This document shows positions 36,607-45,211 of a stretch of 64,000 bases of DNA, piece by piece (position 1 is the stretch's first letter; each line of letters opens with the position of its first letter). Made by a program: the position numbers and the translations under genes. This DNA comes from Pontibacter coccineus. GTDB taxonomy: Bacteria > Bacteroidota > Bacteroidia > Cytophagales > Hymenobacteraceae. The notes beneath the pieces were generated by a model. The model had not been told where the DNA came from, searched no databases, and saw only the letters and a program-made list of their open reading frames with translations. Location of the stretch: contig NZ_JAUOTN010000004.1 of NCBI RefSeq assembly GCF_030546575.1, positions 558,001-622,000 of the forward strand, in the 5' to 3' direction.

Positions 36607-37071
36607 CTACTCTACCCCAACCGAAATCTGCCGCGTAATGCTCTCTTCCAGGGAGATGAACGTTTCGGTGCGGTGCACGCCCGCTATACCTTGCATTTTC
36701 TCGTTGAGCACCTCGCGCAGGTGTTTCGTGTCACGGCAGATGATCTTTACGAACATGCTGTATTCGCCGGTGGTGTAATGCAGCTCTACAATCTCTGGTA
36801 TAAGGCGCATCTTCTCCACCACCTCTTTGTAAGCCGATCCCTTCTCCAGAAACACCCCGATAAAGGCGCAGATATCATAGCCTATGGCTGCTGGGTTTAT
36901 CAGCAGTTGTGCTCCCTGCACAATGCCCATCTCCGTCATTTTCTTGAGGCGCACATGTATCGTGCCACCCGAAACGCCTAGTTCTTTCGCGATATCTGTG
37001 TAAGCGCGGTTCACATTCTGCATGAGCAGGTGCAGAATCTGGCGGTCGAGTTTATCAATTTGTGAATCCAT
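36607..37071 (-). CDS. Lrp/AsnC-family transcriptional regulator
   Basis: A 154-residue regulator. The N-terminal helix-turn-helix (LDRQILHLLMQNVNRAYTDIAKELGVSGGTIHVRLKKM) and C-terminal ligand-binding domain (GYDICAFIGVFLE, YTTGEYSMFVKIICRD) are complete. The family responds to amino acids. The gene is divergent from the AsnRS-core gene across 154 bases, the arrangement seen for asnC and asnA in other bacteria, so an asparagine-responsive role is a fair inference. Confidence 0.92.
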   Translation of the reverse strand: MDSQIDKLDRQILHLLMQNVNRAYTDIAKELGVSGGTIHVRLKKMTEMGIVQGAQLLINPAAIGYDICAFIGVFLEKGSAYKEVVEKMRLIPEIVELHYTTGEYSMFVKIICRDTKHLREVLNEKMQGIAGVHRTETFISLEESITRQISVGVE

Positions 37072-37186
37072 TCCCTTAATAAAAGCTAATTTTTAGAGGT
37101 TCAGCAAAAACGAATGCTATATATTGTCTTATTTTCAACAAATGTATTTAAATGTTAAATGATTTTCAATAAAAATAATGATTAAG

Positions 37187-37194
37187 TAAGTTTG
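37187..37194 (+). promoter_or_regulatory. Candidate -7 element of the AsnRS-core gene
   Basis: TAAGTTTG matches TAnnTTTG 32 bases before the ATG. The best -33 match is TTTC at 37163-37166 (spacing 20), one base off TTTG. The AT-rich divergent gap is where the regulator would be expected to bind. Confidence 0.45.
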
Positions 37195-37225
37195 CAATAC
37201 ACCAATTCATTAATAATTAGATAGA

Positions 37226-38179
37226 ATGGAATTGCAAACACTCACAGAACCAACAGCCCTGGAAGCTACGATGAAGCACCTGAGCCGCCCGTCCCTTCCC
37301 AAAGTGCTTAAGGTACAGCAGGGGATTATCCGTGCCACGCACGACTTCATGTTCAAAAAAGGCCTGACGCAGCTGATGCCGCTCATGCTCTCGCCCATCA
37401 CCGATCCGCTCAACCACGGCGTGGTAGATGCCTCTATCGGGTATGCGGACCAGCGCTGGAGCCTCACCAAGTCGATGATTTTCCACAAGCAGCTGGCTTT
37501 GGTGAACCCCGAACTGGACAGTCTCTACATTGTGTCGCCCAACGTACGCCTTGAGTTCTCGGATCGTGCCAATACAGGTCGCCACTTGTTCGAGTTCACG
37601 CAGGTAGACTTCGAGTTCCGTGGCAAAGACCGCTTTTTTGTGATGGAGTTTATGGAGGAACTGGTTAACCACATCTTCGCGAGTTTGAACAAAGATATTC
37701 CTGAGCTTTTGATAGAGTTGCGTGGCGAGTTGCTGCCACAGTACGAAAAGTGGTCGGTATACCGCACCGAAAAGCTGGAAGCTGCTCTAGGCCCGGACTA
37801 TGAAGCGATTAAATCCGAGGAGGCGACAGAGCCGTTCTGGCTGATCAACCACAAGCGTGAGTTCTACGACAAAGAAGATCCGAGCCGTCGCGGCACCTAC
37901 CTGAACTACGATGTGATCTGGCCGGAGGGCTTCGGCGAAGGTTTGTCCGGTGGCGAGCGTGAACATGAGTATAAGCAGATTCTGAAGCGGATGGAGGAAG
38001 TGGGCTCTAACAAGGAGATTTTCAGACATTACCTGGAAATTGCCAAAGCGGGTTTGCTGCCTAAAACTGCCGGTGCCGGTTTCGGCGTGGAGCGTTTGAC
38101 GCGCTTTATCTGCCGCCTGAAAGATGTGAGTGAAGTAACGGTCTTCTCGCGCAAACCCTGCACACCTGCCATTTTTTAA
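37226..38179 (+). CDS. AsnRS catalytic-core protein, probable archaeal-type asparagine synthetase
   Basis: A 317-residue class II aminoacyl-tRNA synthetase core with no N-terminal OB-fold anticodon domain; full AsnRS is normally well over 400 residues. Motif 2 (FEFTQVDFEFRG) and motif 3 (GAGFGVERLTRFI) are intact, so amino acid activation should be possible. The length and lack of the tRNA-binding domain match the archaeal AS-AR enzyme of Pyrococcus, which amidates aspartate. It does not resemble E. coli AsnA. Together with the divergent Lrp/AsnC regulator this suggests aspartate-ammonia ligase activity. Modification of another substrate remains possible. Confidence 0.7.
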   Translation: MELQTLTEPTALEATMKHLSRPSLPKVLKVQQGIIRATHDFMFKKGLTQLMPLMLSPITDPLNHGVVDASIGYADQRWSLTKSMIFHKQLALVNPELDSLYIVSPNVRLEFSDRANTGRHLFEFTQVDFEFRGKDRFFVMEFMEELVNHIFASLNKDIPELLIELRGELLPQYEKWSVYRTEKLEAALGPDYEAIKSEEATEPFWLINHKREFYDKEDPSRRGTYLNYDVIWPEGFGEGLSGGEREHEYKQILKRMEEVGSNKEIFRHYLEIAKAGLLPKTAGAGFGVERLTRFICRLKDVSEVTVFSRKPCTPAIF

Positions 38180-38242
38180 AGGTATAAGGTATGGACGACG
38201 GTAATAATAATTGCCTGGGAGACCGGGCACGCAATGGAATGT

Positions 38243-38277
38243 AAAAGGCCTGCAACACTGAGTTTGCAGGCCTTTTT
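38243..38277 (+). terminator. Terminator after the AsnRS-core gene
   Basis: AAAAGGCCTGCAA (38243-38255) pairs with TTGCAGGCCTTTT (38264-38276) in a 13-base-pair stem with an 8-base loop and trailing T bases. Confidence 0.88.
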
Positions 38278-38451
38278 GCTTTTTGTAGCTATTGCATAGC
38301 GCGAGTGTCTTCGTTCGTGTCTAATATGGTGGGGCCTCTGGCCCGTACCAAGTATTGCTAGCGTGGGATGTCTATACCTATACCTAGCGTAGCTTCAGGC
38401 ATTCTATGCTTTAAGCGAACTTGTTCTATAGCTTGCCCTGGCCGGGCGGGC

Positions 38452-38481
38452 CCTACTTTTTGTCTTGACACAAAAAGTAGG
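38452..38481. repeat. CCTACTTTTTGT hairpin repeat
   Basis: CCTACTTTTTGT (38452-38463) and ACAAAAAGTAGG (38470-38481) form a perfect 12-pair stem with loop CTTGAC. A GC-rich CCGGGCGGGCC block precedes it. From memory, similar sequences recur in spacers of Cytophagales genomes. It belongs to no gene. Confidence 0.65.
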
Positions 38482-38649
38482 CAAAAAAGTCAAGATTCCC
38501 CAAACTCGCTGAACGCTCAAACAGTGGGTAATCATTTTGTGCACCTGGCACAGCTTTCTGCTTTGTAGGTTTGGTGCAAGTTAGTACTTCAATACCTGTC
38601 AGCGGTGTGTAACAGTCACTATAAGGCTTTTGCCTTTGAATTGTGCAGT

Positions 38650-39025
38650 AGCAGGCTCCCCTCCTTGGACTGCTGAGAACGAGAGTTCGAAAGTAGCGAG
38701 CCTAGCTCTGAGGGGTTAGGGGTGGTTGGACCCGGTCTAGCAAAACAGAAACTACAAAGCTTATACCTGCAAGTTGGCGGCTGCCGAGATTCCCCTCTCG
38801 GGAGGGGCAGGGGTGGGTATAATCTGTGGGAGTGATTAAAGGCAGTTGCTAAGATGCTATACCTTTTAAAGCACTATTAAAGAAGAGTTTCCCTTGGGGG
38901 TAGGGGCCCTCTATAAAGAAGGGGGCAGGGGGATGACAATCGTTCGCAAATCCCCCTCCTGTTTTTAGGAGGGGCTAGGGGAGGTGATTCCTCTCTCAGG
39001 AAGGGCAGGTATAACCATGCACTGG
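38650..39025. repeat. Cluster of degenerate CCCCTC...GAGGGG repeats
   Basis: At least four imperfect copies of a C-run/G-run hairpin with a trailing G-rich tail lie in the 869-base gap. One is near 38793-38819 (CCCCTCTCGGGAGGGG then CAGGGGTGGG). One is near 38889-38910. One is near 38951-38985 (TCCCCCTCCT, loop, AGGAGGGGCTAGGGG). The last is near 38988-39010. A half-copy is at about 38650-38730. This type of dispersed repeat is frequent in Bacteroidota spacers. No reading frame of interest crosses the region. Confidence 0.65.
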
Positions 39026-39048
39026 AATCCTGTCAATCCTGATTCGGA

Positions 39049-40425
39049 CTACTTCCCCTCCCGCTCTTTCCAAAGTTGGTTAAACGACTTTGGCGCTACT
39101 TGAAGCGGCTCTCTGCGTTTGCTCCACGTGTCTTTCAACACCTGCTTCAACACGAAGTTCTTCACGCCGGCGGGTGCCATGTTCAGCAGCTTGCGGCTCT
39201 TCATGGCCTTCAGCCACAGCTTAAAGGTGGTGCGCTCGCTCTTTTCTGTGTAGCCTTGCTCCACACTCTGGCGGCGGTTGAGCAGCAGAAGGTTGTGGAT
39301 GTTGATCTTGACCGGGCACACCGAGGTGCAGGCGCCGCAAAGTGAACTAGCAAAACTCAGATGCTTGTTCTCAGCCATGCCATTGTAGTGCGGCGTGATC
39401 ACAGAACCAATGGGGCCGCTGTAGGTGCTTTCGTAGGTATGGCCGCCGATGTTCTTGTATACCGGGCACACGTTCAGGCAGGCACCGCAGCGGATGCAGT
39501 TGAGTGCCTCGCGCTTCTCAGGCAAAGCCAGCAACTCAGTGCGTCCGTTGTCGAGCAGCACCACATACATTTCCTCCGGACCGTCCTTCTCGTTTGCCTG
39601 GCGCGGACCTGTAAAGATGGTGTTGTAGATCGTCACTTGTTGACCGGTGCCGCTGGTGCTCAGCAATGGCCAGAACAGGTCCAGGTCCATCACGGAGGGC
39701 AGGATCTTCTCTATGCCTACTATGGCGATATGTGTCTTCGGGAAGGCGGTGGACAAACGGCCGTTGCCTTCGTTTTCGGTTATGGCTACACCGCCGATGT
39801 CAGCCAGCAGGAAGTTGCCGCCCGTTATACCTACCTCAGCCTCGGTATACTTGGCGCGGAGCAAACGACGAGCTGTGGCTACCAGTTCTTCGGCGCTGTC
39901 GGTTGGCGCTATATTGAGCTTCTTCACGAAGAGGTCGGCAATGTCCTTTTTGGACATGTGCATGGCGGGCGTCACAATATGGTAGGGCCGCTGCTCAGCC
40001 AACTGCACAATGTACTCGCCCAGGTCCGTCTCCACCGTTTCGATCCCGTTCTTCTCCAGGAAGTTGTTCAGGTGAATCTCCTCCGTCGTCATCGACTTCG
40101 ACTTCACCACCGAACGGGCACGCTTGCGCTTCATGATCTGGCCGATTTCCTTCAGGGCCTCTTCAGCGTTGCGGGCCCAGATCACTTTGCCGCCACGGGA
40201 CGTGAAGTTCGACTCAAACTCCATCAGGTACTTGTCCAGGTTGTTGATGGCGTTCGTTTTTATAAAAGAAGCCCGTTCGCGGGCGAGCTCGTGATCGCTG
40301 TATTGGGTGAGGCCTCGCTGTACAGCGGCGTTGTACTTGCCGATGTTAAACTTAATAGTGGAGCGGTGGCCCAGGTCAAATGATTTCGTTTCGGCGTCCT
40401 GCAGAAACTGTTTTAGTCTACTCAT
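39049..40425 (-). CDS. lutB: LutB-type iron-sulfur lactate utilization protein
   Basis: A 458-residue protein of the LutB/LldF family, part of the LutABC L-lactate oxidation complex. The N-terminal domain has the LUD fold (VVKSKSMTTEEIHLN, VGITGGNFLLADIGGVAITENEGN). Two 4Fe-4S motifs follow: CIRCGACLNVCP near residue 302 and LCGACTSVCP near 352. The C-terminus is basic. lutA and lutC are not within the window next to it, though lutA could be expected nearby in related genomes. Confidence 0.9.
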   Translation of the reverse strand: MSRLKQFLQDAETKSFDLGHRSTIKFNIGKYNAAVQRGLTQYSDHELARERASFIKTNAINNLDKYLMEFESNFTSRGGKVIWARNAEEALKEIGQIMKRKRARSVVKSKSMTTEEIHLNNFLEKNGIETVETDLGEYIVQLAEQRPYHIVTPAMHMSKKDIADLFVKKLNIAPTDSAEELVATARRLLRAKYTEAEVGITGGNFLLADIGGVAITENEGNGRLSTAFPKTHIAIVGIEKILPSVMDLDLFWPLLSTSGTGQQVTIYNTIFTGPRQANEKDGPEEMYVVLLDNGRTELLALPEKREALNCIRCGACLNVCPVYKNIGGHTYESTYSGPIGSVITPHYNGMAENKHLSFASSLCGACTSVCPVKINIHNLLLLNRRQSVEQGYTEKSERTTFKLWLKAMKSRKLLNMAPAGVKNFVLKQVLKDTWSKRREPLQVAPKSFNQLWKEREGK

Positions 40426-40484
40426 AAGTTAAACCCTATGGTCGTTCCCGAAAATGGCTGATTTCAGGAAGTGCTGTAAAAAGA

Positions 40485-40511
40485 AAAACACCCTTAAAGT
40501 TAGGGTGTTTT
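40485..40511 (-). terminator. Terminator downstream of the M28 peptidase gene
   Basis: AAAACACCCT (40485-40494) pairs with AGGGTGTTTT (40502-40511). Read on the minus strand the stem is followed by a T-rich stretch, so it ends transcription of the peptidase gene before lutB. Confidence 0.75.
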
Positions 40512-40530
40512 CCTCAAAACCAATATAATT

Positions 40531-40631
40531 AGTTGAGAGTTGAAAGTTATGAGTTAAAAGTGGAGGGTATGGGTGTCGATAAGTCCGCGCTGCCCAACTC
40601 TTAACTTCTAACTCATAACTCTTAACTCAAA
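40531..40631. repeat. GAGTTAAGAGTT-type simple repeat
   Basis: Degenerate words such as GAGTTGAAAGTTATGAGTT (about 40533-40558) recur in inverted orientation as AACTCTTAACTTC and AACTCATAACTC (about 40597-40629). The same word family appears at 19018-19045 upstream of nuoD. It forms a loose stem between lutB and the peptidase gene. Confidence 0.6.
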
Positions 40632-40635
40632 AAAC

Positions 40636-42291
40636 CTATTTTTTATTGCTGTCCACTACAATGCGGTTTTCGCGGTTGGCTAGCTCCCAGGTCACGTGGA
40701 ACGCCAGACGGGCGGCTTTCTCGGCTTTCTCGAAGATGATCTTGTCTACTGTGTCACTTTCCTTGTGGTAGTCGGCGTGTACCCCGTTGAAGTAGAACAC
40801 GATCGGAATGCCGTGCTTGGCGAAGTTATAATGGTCAGAGCGGTAGTAGAAGCGGTTCGGGTCGTTCTCGTCGTTGAACTTGTAGTCGAGGCGCAGCCCT
40901 ACGTACTTCTGGTTTACTTCTTCGTTGATCTGGTGCAGCTCAGAAGAAAGCTTGTCAGCACCGATCACGTAGATGTAGTTCTGGTCGTTGGTCTTCTCAG
41001 CGTCGAAGTCCATGCGGCCGATCATGTCGATGTTTACGTTCGCTACAGTGTTTTCGAGTGGGAAAACCGGATTGTTAGCATAGTATTCAGAGCCCAACAG
41101 GCCTTTTTCCTCGGCTGTCACGGTCATGAACAAAATGCTGCGACGTGGGCCCATGCCGTCTTTCTTAGCCTGCGCGAAAGCTTCAGCCAGTTCAATCACG
41201 GCTACTGTACCTGAGCCATCGTCGTTGGCACCGTTAAAGATCTGACCGTCCTCTATACCTACGTGGTCGTAGTGAGCGGTTACCACAATCACTTCGTCTT
41301 TCTTGTCAGTGCCCTCGATGTAGCCGAGCACGTTTTCAGATGGAAGCGCTGTGCTGTTACGCTCGGTCTTCACCTTCACGTCTTTTACAGCTGTAAAGGT
41401 ACCTGCAGTTGGTTTGCCTGCTTTGGCTACTGCGTTGGCGTAGGCCAGCATTTTCTCAGGCGTGGTACCCAGCAGAGCCGCGCCTACCTGTGGGGATACC
41501 ATCATGGCTGCCGTAGCTCCACCTTGTGCGCCATTGCCTTTCAGGCCGATAGACGGACGCGTCAGGAAATTGCGGTAGCGCTGTGTCATGGTCTTGAATT
41601 CATCCGCGTTGTTGCCTGTTACCACCAGCACGCTCTTGGCTCCGCGCTTGGTGGCAGCATTGCGCTTGGTACGGAAGTCGTTGCCCCAGTCAGAAGCCTT
41701 GTCAGTACCGCTTATCAGGAACTTGCCGTCGGCGCTTTTCGGCTCACCGCCCAGCACCACAACCATTTTGCCGGTCACATCCAGGTTAGCGTAGTCAGAG
41801 TAGTTGTCCGCATCGATGCCGTAGCCCGCGAACACGACCTCAGCAGTTTGCTCGGTCTGGTATGGCGAAGCACCCAGCACGAAGAAGTCCTGCCCCATCA
41901 TGAACTTTTGCTTGCCCACCATCAGGTAGCCTTCGCCCCACTGGCTGCGCTCCAGATTTACTGGCTGATAGTATGGGTTGGCGTTGTCTTTCACCGGACC
42001 AACCAGGCCATCTTCCTTAAACTCGCGGGAGATATACTCAGCTGCCATCTGCAGACCTTTAGAACCTGTGTCGCGGCCTTCGTACTCGTCTGAAGCAAGT
42101 ATGTGCAGGTGCTTGGACAGATCGGCGGCCGTAATAGTGGCCGCATACTTAGGAGCAGCTTCGCTGAGGCGGTTAGCATCTGCAACCGGGGCCTCAGCTG
42201 TAGTGGTGGTACTTGTGGTGGTAGGCGTCTGGGCGCAACCTGTGGTCAGGAAAGCAGCCAGCGCATACACATAAAACTTGTTATACTTCAT
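40636..42291 (-). CDS. M28-family metallopeptidase (lipoprotein)
   Basis: A 551-residue secreted zinc aminopeptidase. The signal ends in a lipobox (FLTTGCAQTP, Cys near 19). A PA-type insert follows (about 110-290). The M28 core shows the di-zinc ligands: HYDHVG, NGANDDGSGTVAVIELA, TAEEKGLLGSEYY (catalytic Glu pair) and NVNIDMIGRMD, with the final His in HADYHKESDT. It probably trims peptides in the periplasm or at the outer membrane. It is followed by its own terminator. Confidence 0.92.
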   Translation of the reverse strand: MKYNKFYVYALAAFLTTGCAQTPTTTSTTTTAEAPVADANRLSEAAPKYAATITAADLSKHLHILASDEYEGRDTGSKGLQMAAEYISREFKEDGLVGPVKDNANPYYQPVNLERSQWGEGYLMVGKQKFMMGQDFFVLGASPYQTEQTAEVVFAGYGIDADNYSDYANLDVTGKMVVVLGGEPKSADGKFLISGTDKASDWGNDFRTKRNAATKRGAKSVLVVTGNNADEFKTMTQRYRNFLTRPSIGLKGNGAQGGATAAMMVSPQVGAALLGTTPEKMLAYANAVAKAGKPTAGTFTAVKDVKVKTERNSTALPSENVLGYIEGTDKKDEVIVVTAHYDHVGIEDGQIFNGANDDGSGTVAVIELAEAFAQAKKDGMGPRRSILFMTVTAEEKGLLGSEYYANNPVFPLENTVANVNIDMIGRMDFDAEKTNDQNYIYVIGADKLSSELHQINEEVNQKYVGLRLDYKFNDENDPNRFYYRSDHYNFAKHGIPIVFYFNGVHADYHKESDTVDKIIFEKAEKAARLAFHVTWELANRENRIVVDSNKK

Positions 42292-42325
42292 GTCTGTGTT
42301 AGGTGAAGAAAAGGGTTAGTGATTG

Positions 42326-42811
42326 TTATTGTTTATAGATGAGTACCGTGGCGAAAGCGGCCACGCCTTCTTTTTTGCCCACAAAGCCCAGGTGCTCGGT
42401 GGTGGTGGCCTTGATGGAAATGTCGTGCTCAGGTATACCCATCACTTTGGCCAGGCAGGCCTTCATGTCCGGTATATGCGGATTCACTTTTGGCTCCTGC
42501 AGGCAAATGGTCGAGTCGATGTTGCCGATCTCGTAGCCTTCGCGGGAAAGCAGGTGTATGACTTCTTTGAGGAGAATCTTGCTGTCGATGCCTTTGTACT
42601 GCGGATCGCGGTCGGAGAAGTGGAAACCGATGTCGCGCATGTTGGCGGCACCCAGCAGGGCGTCGCAGATGACGTGGGTCAGCACATCGGCGTCGGAGTG
42701 GCCCAGTGCGCCGTGCGTGTGTGGAATCTTGATGCCACCGAGCCAGAAGTCCAGCCCTTCCTGCAGTTGGTGCACGTCGTAGCCGAAGCCCGTTCTTATT
42801 TTAAATTTCAT
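42326..42811 (-). CDS. ispF: 2-C-methyl-D-erythritol 2,4-cyclodiphosphate synthase
   Basis: A 161-residue enzyme of the non-mevalonate isoprenoid pathway that cyclises CDP-ME 2-phosphate. The metal ligands are in GFGYDVHQL (Asp and His near 10-12) and the signature GALGHSDADVLTHVICDALLGA (His near 44). Length and motifs fit the family exactly. It sits alone, 34 bases upstream of the M28 gene in transcription order. Confidence 0.95.
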   Translation of the reverse strand: MKFKIRTGFGYDVHQLQEGLDFWLGGIKIPHTHGALGHSDADVLTHVICDALLGAANMRDIGFHFSDRDPQYKGIDSKILLKEVIHLLSREGYEIGNIDSTICLQEPKVNPHIPDMKACLAKVMGIPEHDISIKATTTEHLGFVGKKEGVAAFATVLIYKQ

Positions 42812-42951
42812 AGTGCGAGTTGAAGGTATAGCGCATGCCTTATACGGCAGGTATAAAAAGTAAATATAGTTTCTTTTACGCTTTTGTCATTAATGGGCAG
42901 GAGCATTTTTAAAGGGTATAGACTCAAATCAAACAGAAAGGTTTAAAAAGC

Positions 42952-42985
42952 AAGAGCCAGCCACCGGTTAAGGTGGCTGGCTCTT
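42952..42985 (-). terminator. Terminator of the MarR-AKR-OYE operon
   Basis: AAGAGCCAGCCACC (42952-42965) pairs perfectly with GGTGGCTGGCTCTT (42972-42985). This 14-pair stem is the longest perfect terminator stem in the window. On the minus strand it is followed by GCTTTTTAAA. Confidence 0.88.
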
Positions 42986-43010
42986 GGGTATGCTGATTTA
43001 TGGGATCGCC

Positions 43011-44111
43011 TTAGGCTTCCACTTCTGCCAGCGTAGGGTAATCCACGTAGCCCTCCGGACCGGGAGCGTAAAACTTGCTCGGGTCTGCCTGCTGTAACTC
43101 GGCATTCTCGGCAAAGCGCTCCACCAGATCAGGGTTGCCAATGAACGGTACCCCAAAGGCCACCATGTCAGCGTCGCCATCGGCAATCACCTGGTTGCCG
43201 GTTTCCTGGTTAAAGCCCCCGTTGATGATCAGGTTGCCGTTATATATCGGACGGTAGCGCTTGGCCACTTGCGGCTCTATGTGGGGCACATCCTTGTTGG
43301 CCGGCGAGGCCTCGGTCAGGTGCAGGTAGGCCAGGCTATACCTGTTCAGCTGCTCTACAATGTAGTCGAAGGTCGGGATGGTGTCCTCGTTTAGCGTGAT
43401 GCCGAAACCACCGTGCATGCTAGGGTTCAGGCGCACGCCGATGCGGTGCTGCGGCACTACTTCCTTAATGGCATCCAACACCTCGAACAGGATGCGGGCG
43501 CGGTTCTTGACAGAGCCACCATACTCATCGGTGCGCACGTTGGCCGTGCTCACAAAGAACTGGTGCAACAGGTAACCATTGGAGGCGTGTACTTCCACAC
43601 CGTCAAAACCGGCATCGATGGCGTTGCGGGCGGCCATTTTAAAGTCCTGCACGATCTGCTTGATCTCCGGGATGGTCAGTTCGTGCGGCGTTACGGTGTC
43701 TTTGAAGCCCTCCGGCGTAAAGGCCTTGTCATTCGGGTTGATGGCCGATGCGGAAACCGGCAGCTTTCCGCCATGGAAATCAGGGTGCGACATACGGCCC
43801 ACGTGCCACAGCTGCGCGAAGATCTTTCCACCTTTGGCATGCACGGCCTTGGTTACTTTCTTCCAGCCCGCTACCTGCTCGGCGCTGTGGATGCCGGGCG
43901 TGTTGATGTAGCCAACAGCCTGCTCTGAGATTTGCGACCCCTCGGAGATGATCAATCCGGCGCTCGCACGCTGGCTATAGTAGGTCACCATCAGGTCGTT
44001 GGCCACGTTGCCCTCGTTGGCAGCGCGGCTGCGCGTCATGGGTGCCATGATCACGCGATTCTTCAGTTCTAAATCGTGGAGTTTTATCGGTCTTAAAAGT
44101 GGTTGTGACAT
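43011..44111 (-). CDS. Old yellow enzyme-family alkene reductase
   Basis: A 366-residue FMN-dependent ene-reductase. The TIM-barrel landmarks are MAPMTRSRA (flavin contact), EGSQISEQAVGY, QLWHVGRMSHPDF, the catalytic pair in VEVHASNGYLLHQF (His and Asn), DEYGGSVKNRARI, and the distal NGGF phosphate loop. It reduces activated double bonds of toxic electrophiles. It is the last gene after marR and the aldo/keto reductase, a set typical of a carbonyl or electrophile stress response. Confidence 0.93.
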   Translation of the reverse strand: MSQPLLRPIKLHDLELKNRVIMAPMTRSRAANEGNVANDLMVTYYSQRASAGLIISEGSQISEQAVGYINTPGIHSAEQVAGWKKVTKAVHAKGGKIFAQLWHVGRMSHPDFHGGKLPVSASAINPNDKAFTPEGFKDTVTPHELTIPEIKQIVQDFKMAARNAIDAGFDGVEVHASNGYLLHQFFVSTANVRTDEYGGSVKNRARILFEVLDAIKEVVPQHRIGVRLNPSMHGGFGITLNEDTIPTFDYIVEQLNRYSLAYLHLTEASPANKDVPHIEPQVAKRYRPIYNGNLIINGGFNQETGNQVIADGDADMVAFGVPFIGNPDLVERFAENAELQQADPSKFYAPGPEGYVDYPTLAEVEA

Positions 44112-44114
44112 TTT

Positions 44115-44146
44115 ATATGAATTGTTGATTATATGAATTGTTGATT
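44115..44146. repeat. Perfect 16-base tandem duplication
   Basis: ATATGAATTGTTGATT occurs at 44115-44130 and again directly at 44131-44146, with a third partial ATTGTTG after it. It lies just upstream of the OYE start, in the leader of that gene. Confidence 0.85.
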
Positions 44147-44325
44147 GTTAAATTGTTGGGTGCATGACTCGGGTAAGTCGGGATTTGCGCCTGCATATCC
44201 TGTATCAATCAGGATTTGTCGAATCTTCAGGATTTCTGAAAATGCCAAGCTAATCCACTGCCCTCGCTCGACTCCCAGGCGTGTGCGTTATTGAGAGATT
44301 TTTAACTTTCTACCTTCTAAACTTT

Positions 44326-45153
44326 CTAACTTCCCTGGTCCCAATCCGGAGCGAAAGACGGATTGACCACGCGTTGGTGATCCTTTTTCAGCTGGTCGAT
44401 CCGGGTGATGTCTTCTGCTGACAACTCAAAGTCGAAAATGTTCAGGTTGTCTTTCAGGCGCTCAGTTTTTGAAGTTCTGGGTATAGCCATCACGCCGTCC
44501 TGCTGCACGAGCCAGCGCAGCGATACCTGCACCTCGTTCTTGCCGTACTGCTCGCCTATACCTTTCAGCACAGCGTTGCCCAGCACTTTGCCTTGCGCGA
44601 TCGGGCTGTAGGCCGTCAGCGAAATGCCATGCCCGCGCAGGTAGGTATAGAGCTTGGTTTGGTTAATAAGCGGGTGATACTCTACCTGGTTGGTGATGAT
44701 GTCGGCACCTGTGGCCAGCACCTCGTCGAGGAGGGCAGTGGGATGGTTGCTCACGCCGATGTGTTTGGTGTAGCCTTTTCGCTGCGCCTCCATCAGCTGG
44801 TCCATGTACTCGGCCACGGGCACGTTGCGGTTCGGCCAGTGGATCAGCAACAGGTCCACATAATCTGTTTTGAGCCCGCGCAGACTTTCCTCTACCGATG
44901 GCATAAAATCCTTCTTTGACAGACGCTCCCGGAACACCTTCGTGGTCAGGAAAATCTCGTCGCGGGCTATACCTGAATCCTTGATGGCCGCGCCAACGCC
45001 AGCCTCGTTCTTGTATGCCTGCGCCGTATCGATGTGGCGGTAGCCCTCCGAGATGGCAGCGGCCGTTATCTTGCGGGCCAAATCGTTCTCTAATTGGAAA
45101 GTGCCCAGGCCCAGAGCAGGTATAGTGGCGTTCTTTATGGTGATGTTCTTCAT
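44326..45153 (-). CDS. Aldo/keto reductase
   Basis: A 275-residue NADPH-dependent carbonyl reductase. The catalytic tetrad is visible: Asp and Tyr in HIDTAQAYKNE, Lys in FLTTKVF and His in LLLIHWPN. The NADPH-binding AIPRTSKTERLKDN near residue 225 is also present. The 3' end is made of an AACTTTCTA-type simple repeat that also runs into the spacer. The gene lies between marR and the OYE gene with one candidate operator in front of it. Confidence 0.93.
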   Translation of the reverse strand: MKNITIKNATIPALGLGTFQLENDLARKITAAAISEGYRHIDTAQAYKNEAGVGAAIKDSGIARDEIFLTTKVFRERLSKKDFMPSVEESLRGLKTDYVDLLLIHWPNRNVPVAEYMDQLMEAQRKGYTKHIGVSNHPTALLDEVLATGADIITNQVEYHPLINQTKLYTYLRGHGISLTAYSPIAQGKVLGNAVLKGIGEQYGKNEVQVSLRWLVQQDGVMAIPRTSKTERLKDNLNIFDFELSAEDITRIDQLKKDHQRVVNPSFAPDWDQGS

Positions 45154-45178
45154 AGTTTTAATTTCAGCATGTACATTA

Positions 45179-45192
45179 TTTGTGTGTACAAA
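45179..45192. promoter_or_regulatory. Candidate MarR operator, copy 2
   Basis: TTTGTGTGTACAAA is an inverted repeat (TTTGT-N4-ACAAA; with flanks ATTTGT and ACAAAT) between marR and the aldo/keto reductase start. It matches the site upstream of marR in both arms. Confidence 0.6.
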
Positions 45193-45211
45193 TATTAGTG
45201 TAAAAAAAAGC

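Noticed and set aside
37226-38179. Functional asparaginyl-tRNA synthetase
   Set aside because: The N-terminal anticodon-binding OB domain is absent and the protein is too short.
39361-40383. 340-codon frame opposite lutB
   Set aside because: It is fully antisense to a gene with intact Fe-S motifs; the His/Val-rich translation has no domain-like pattern.
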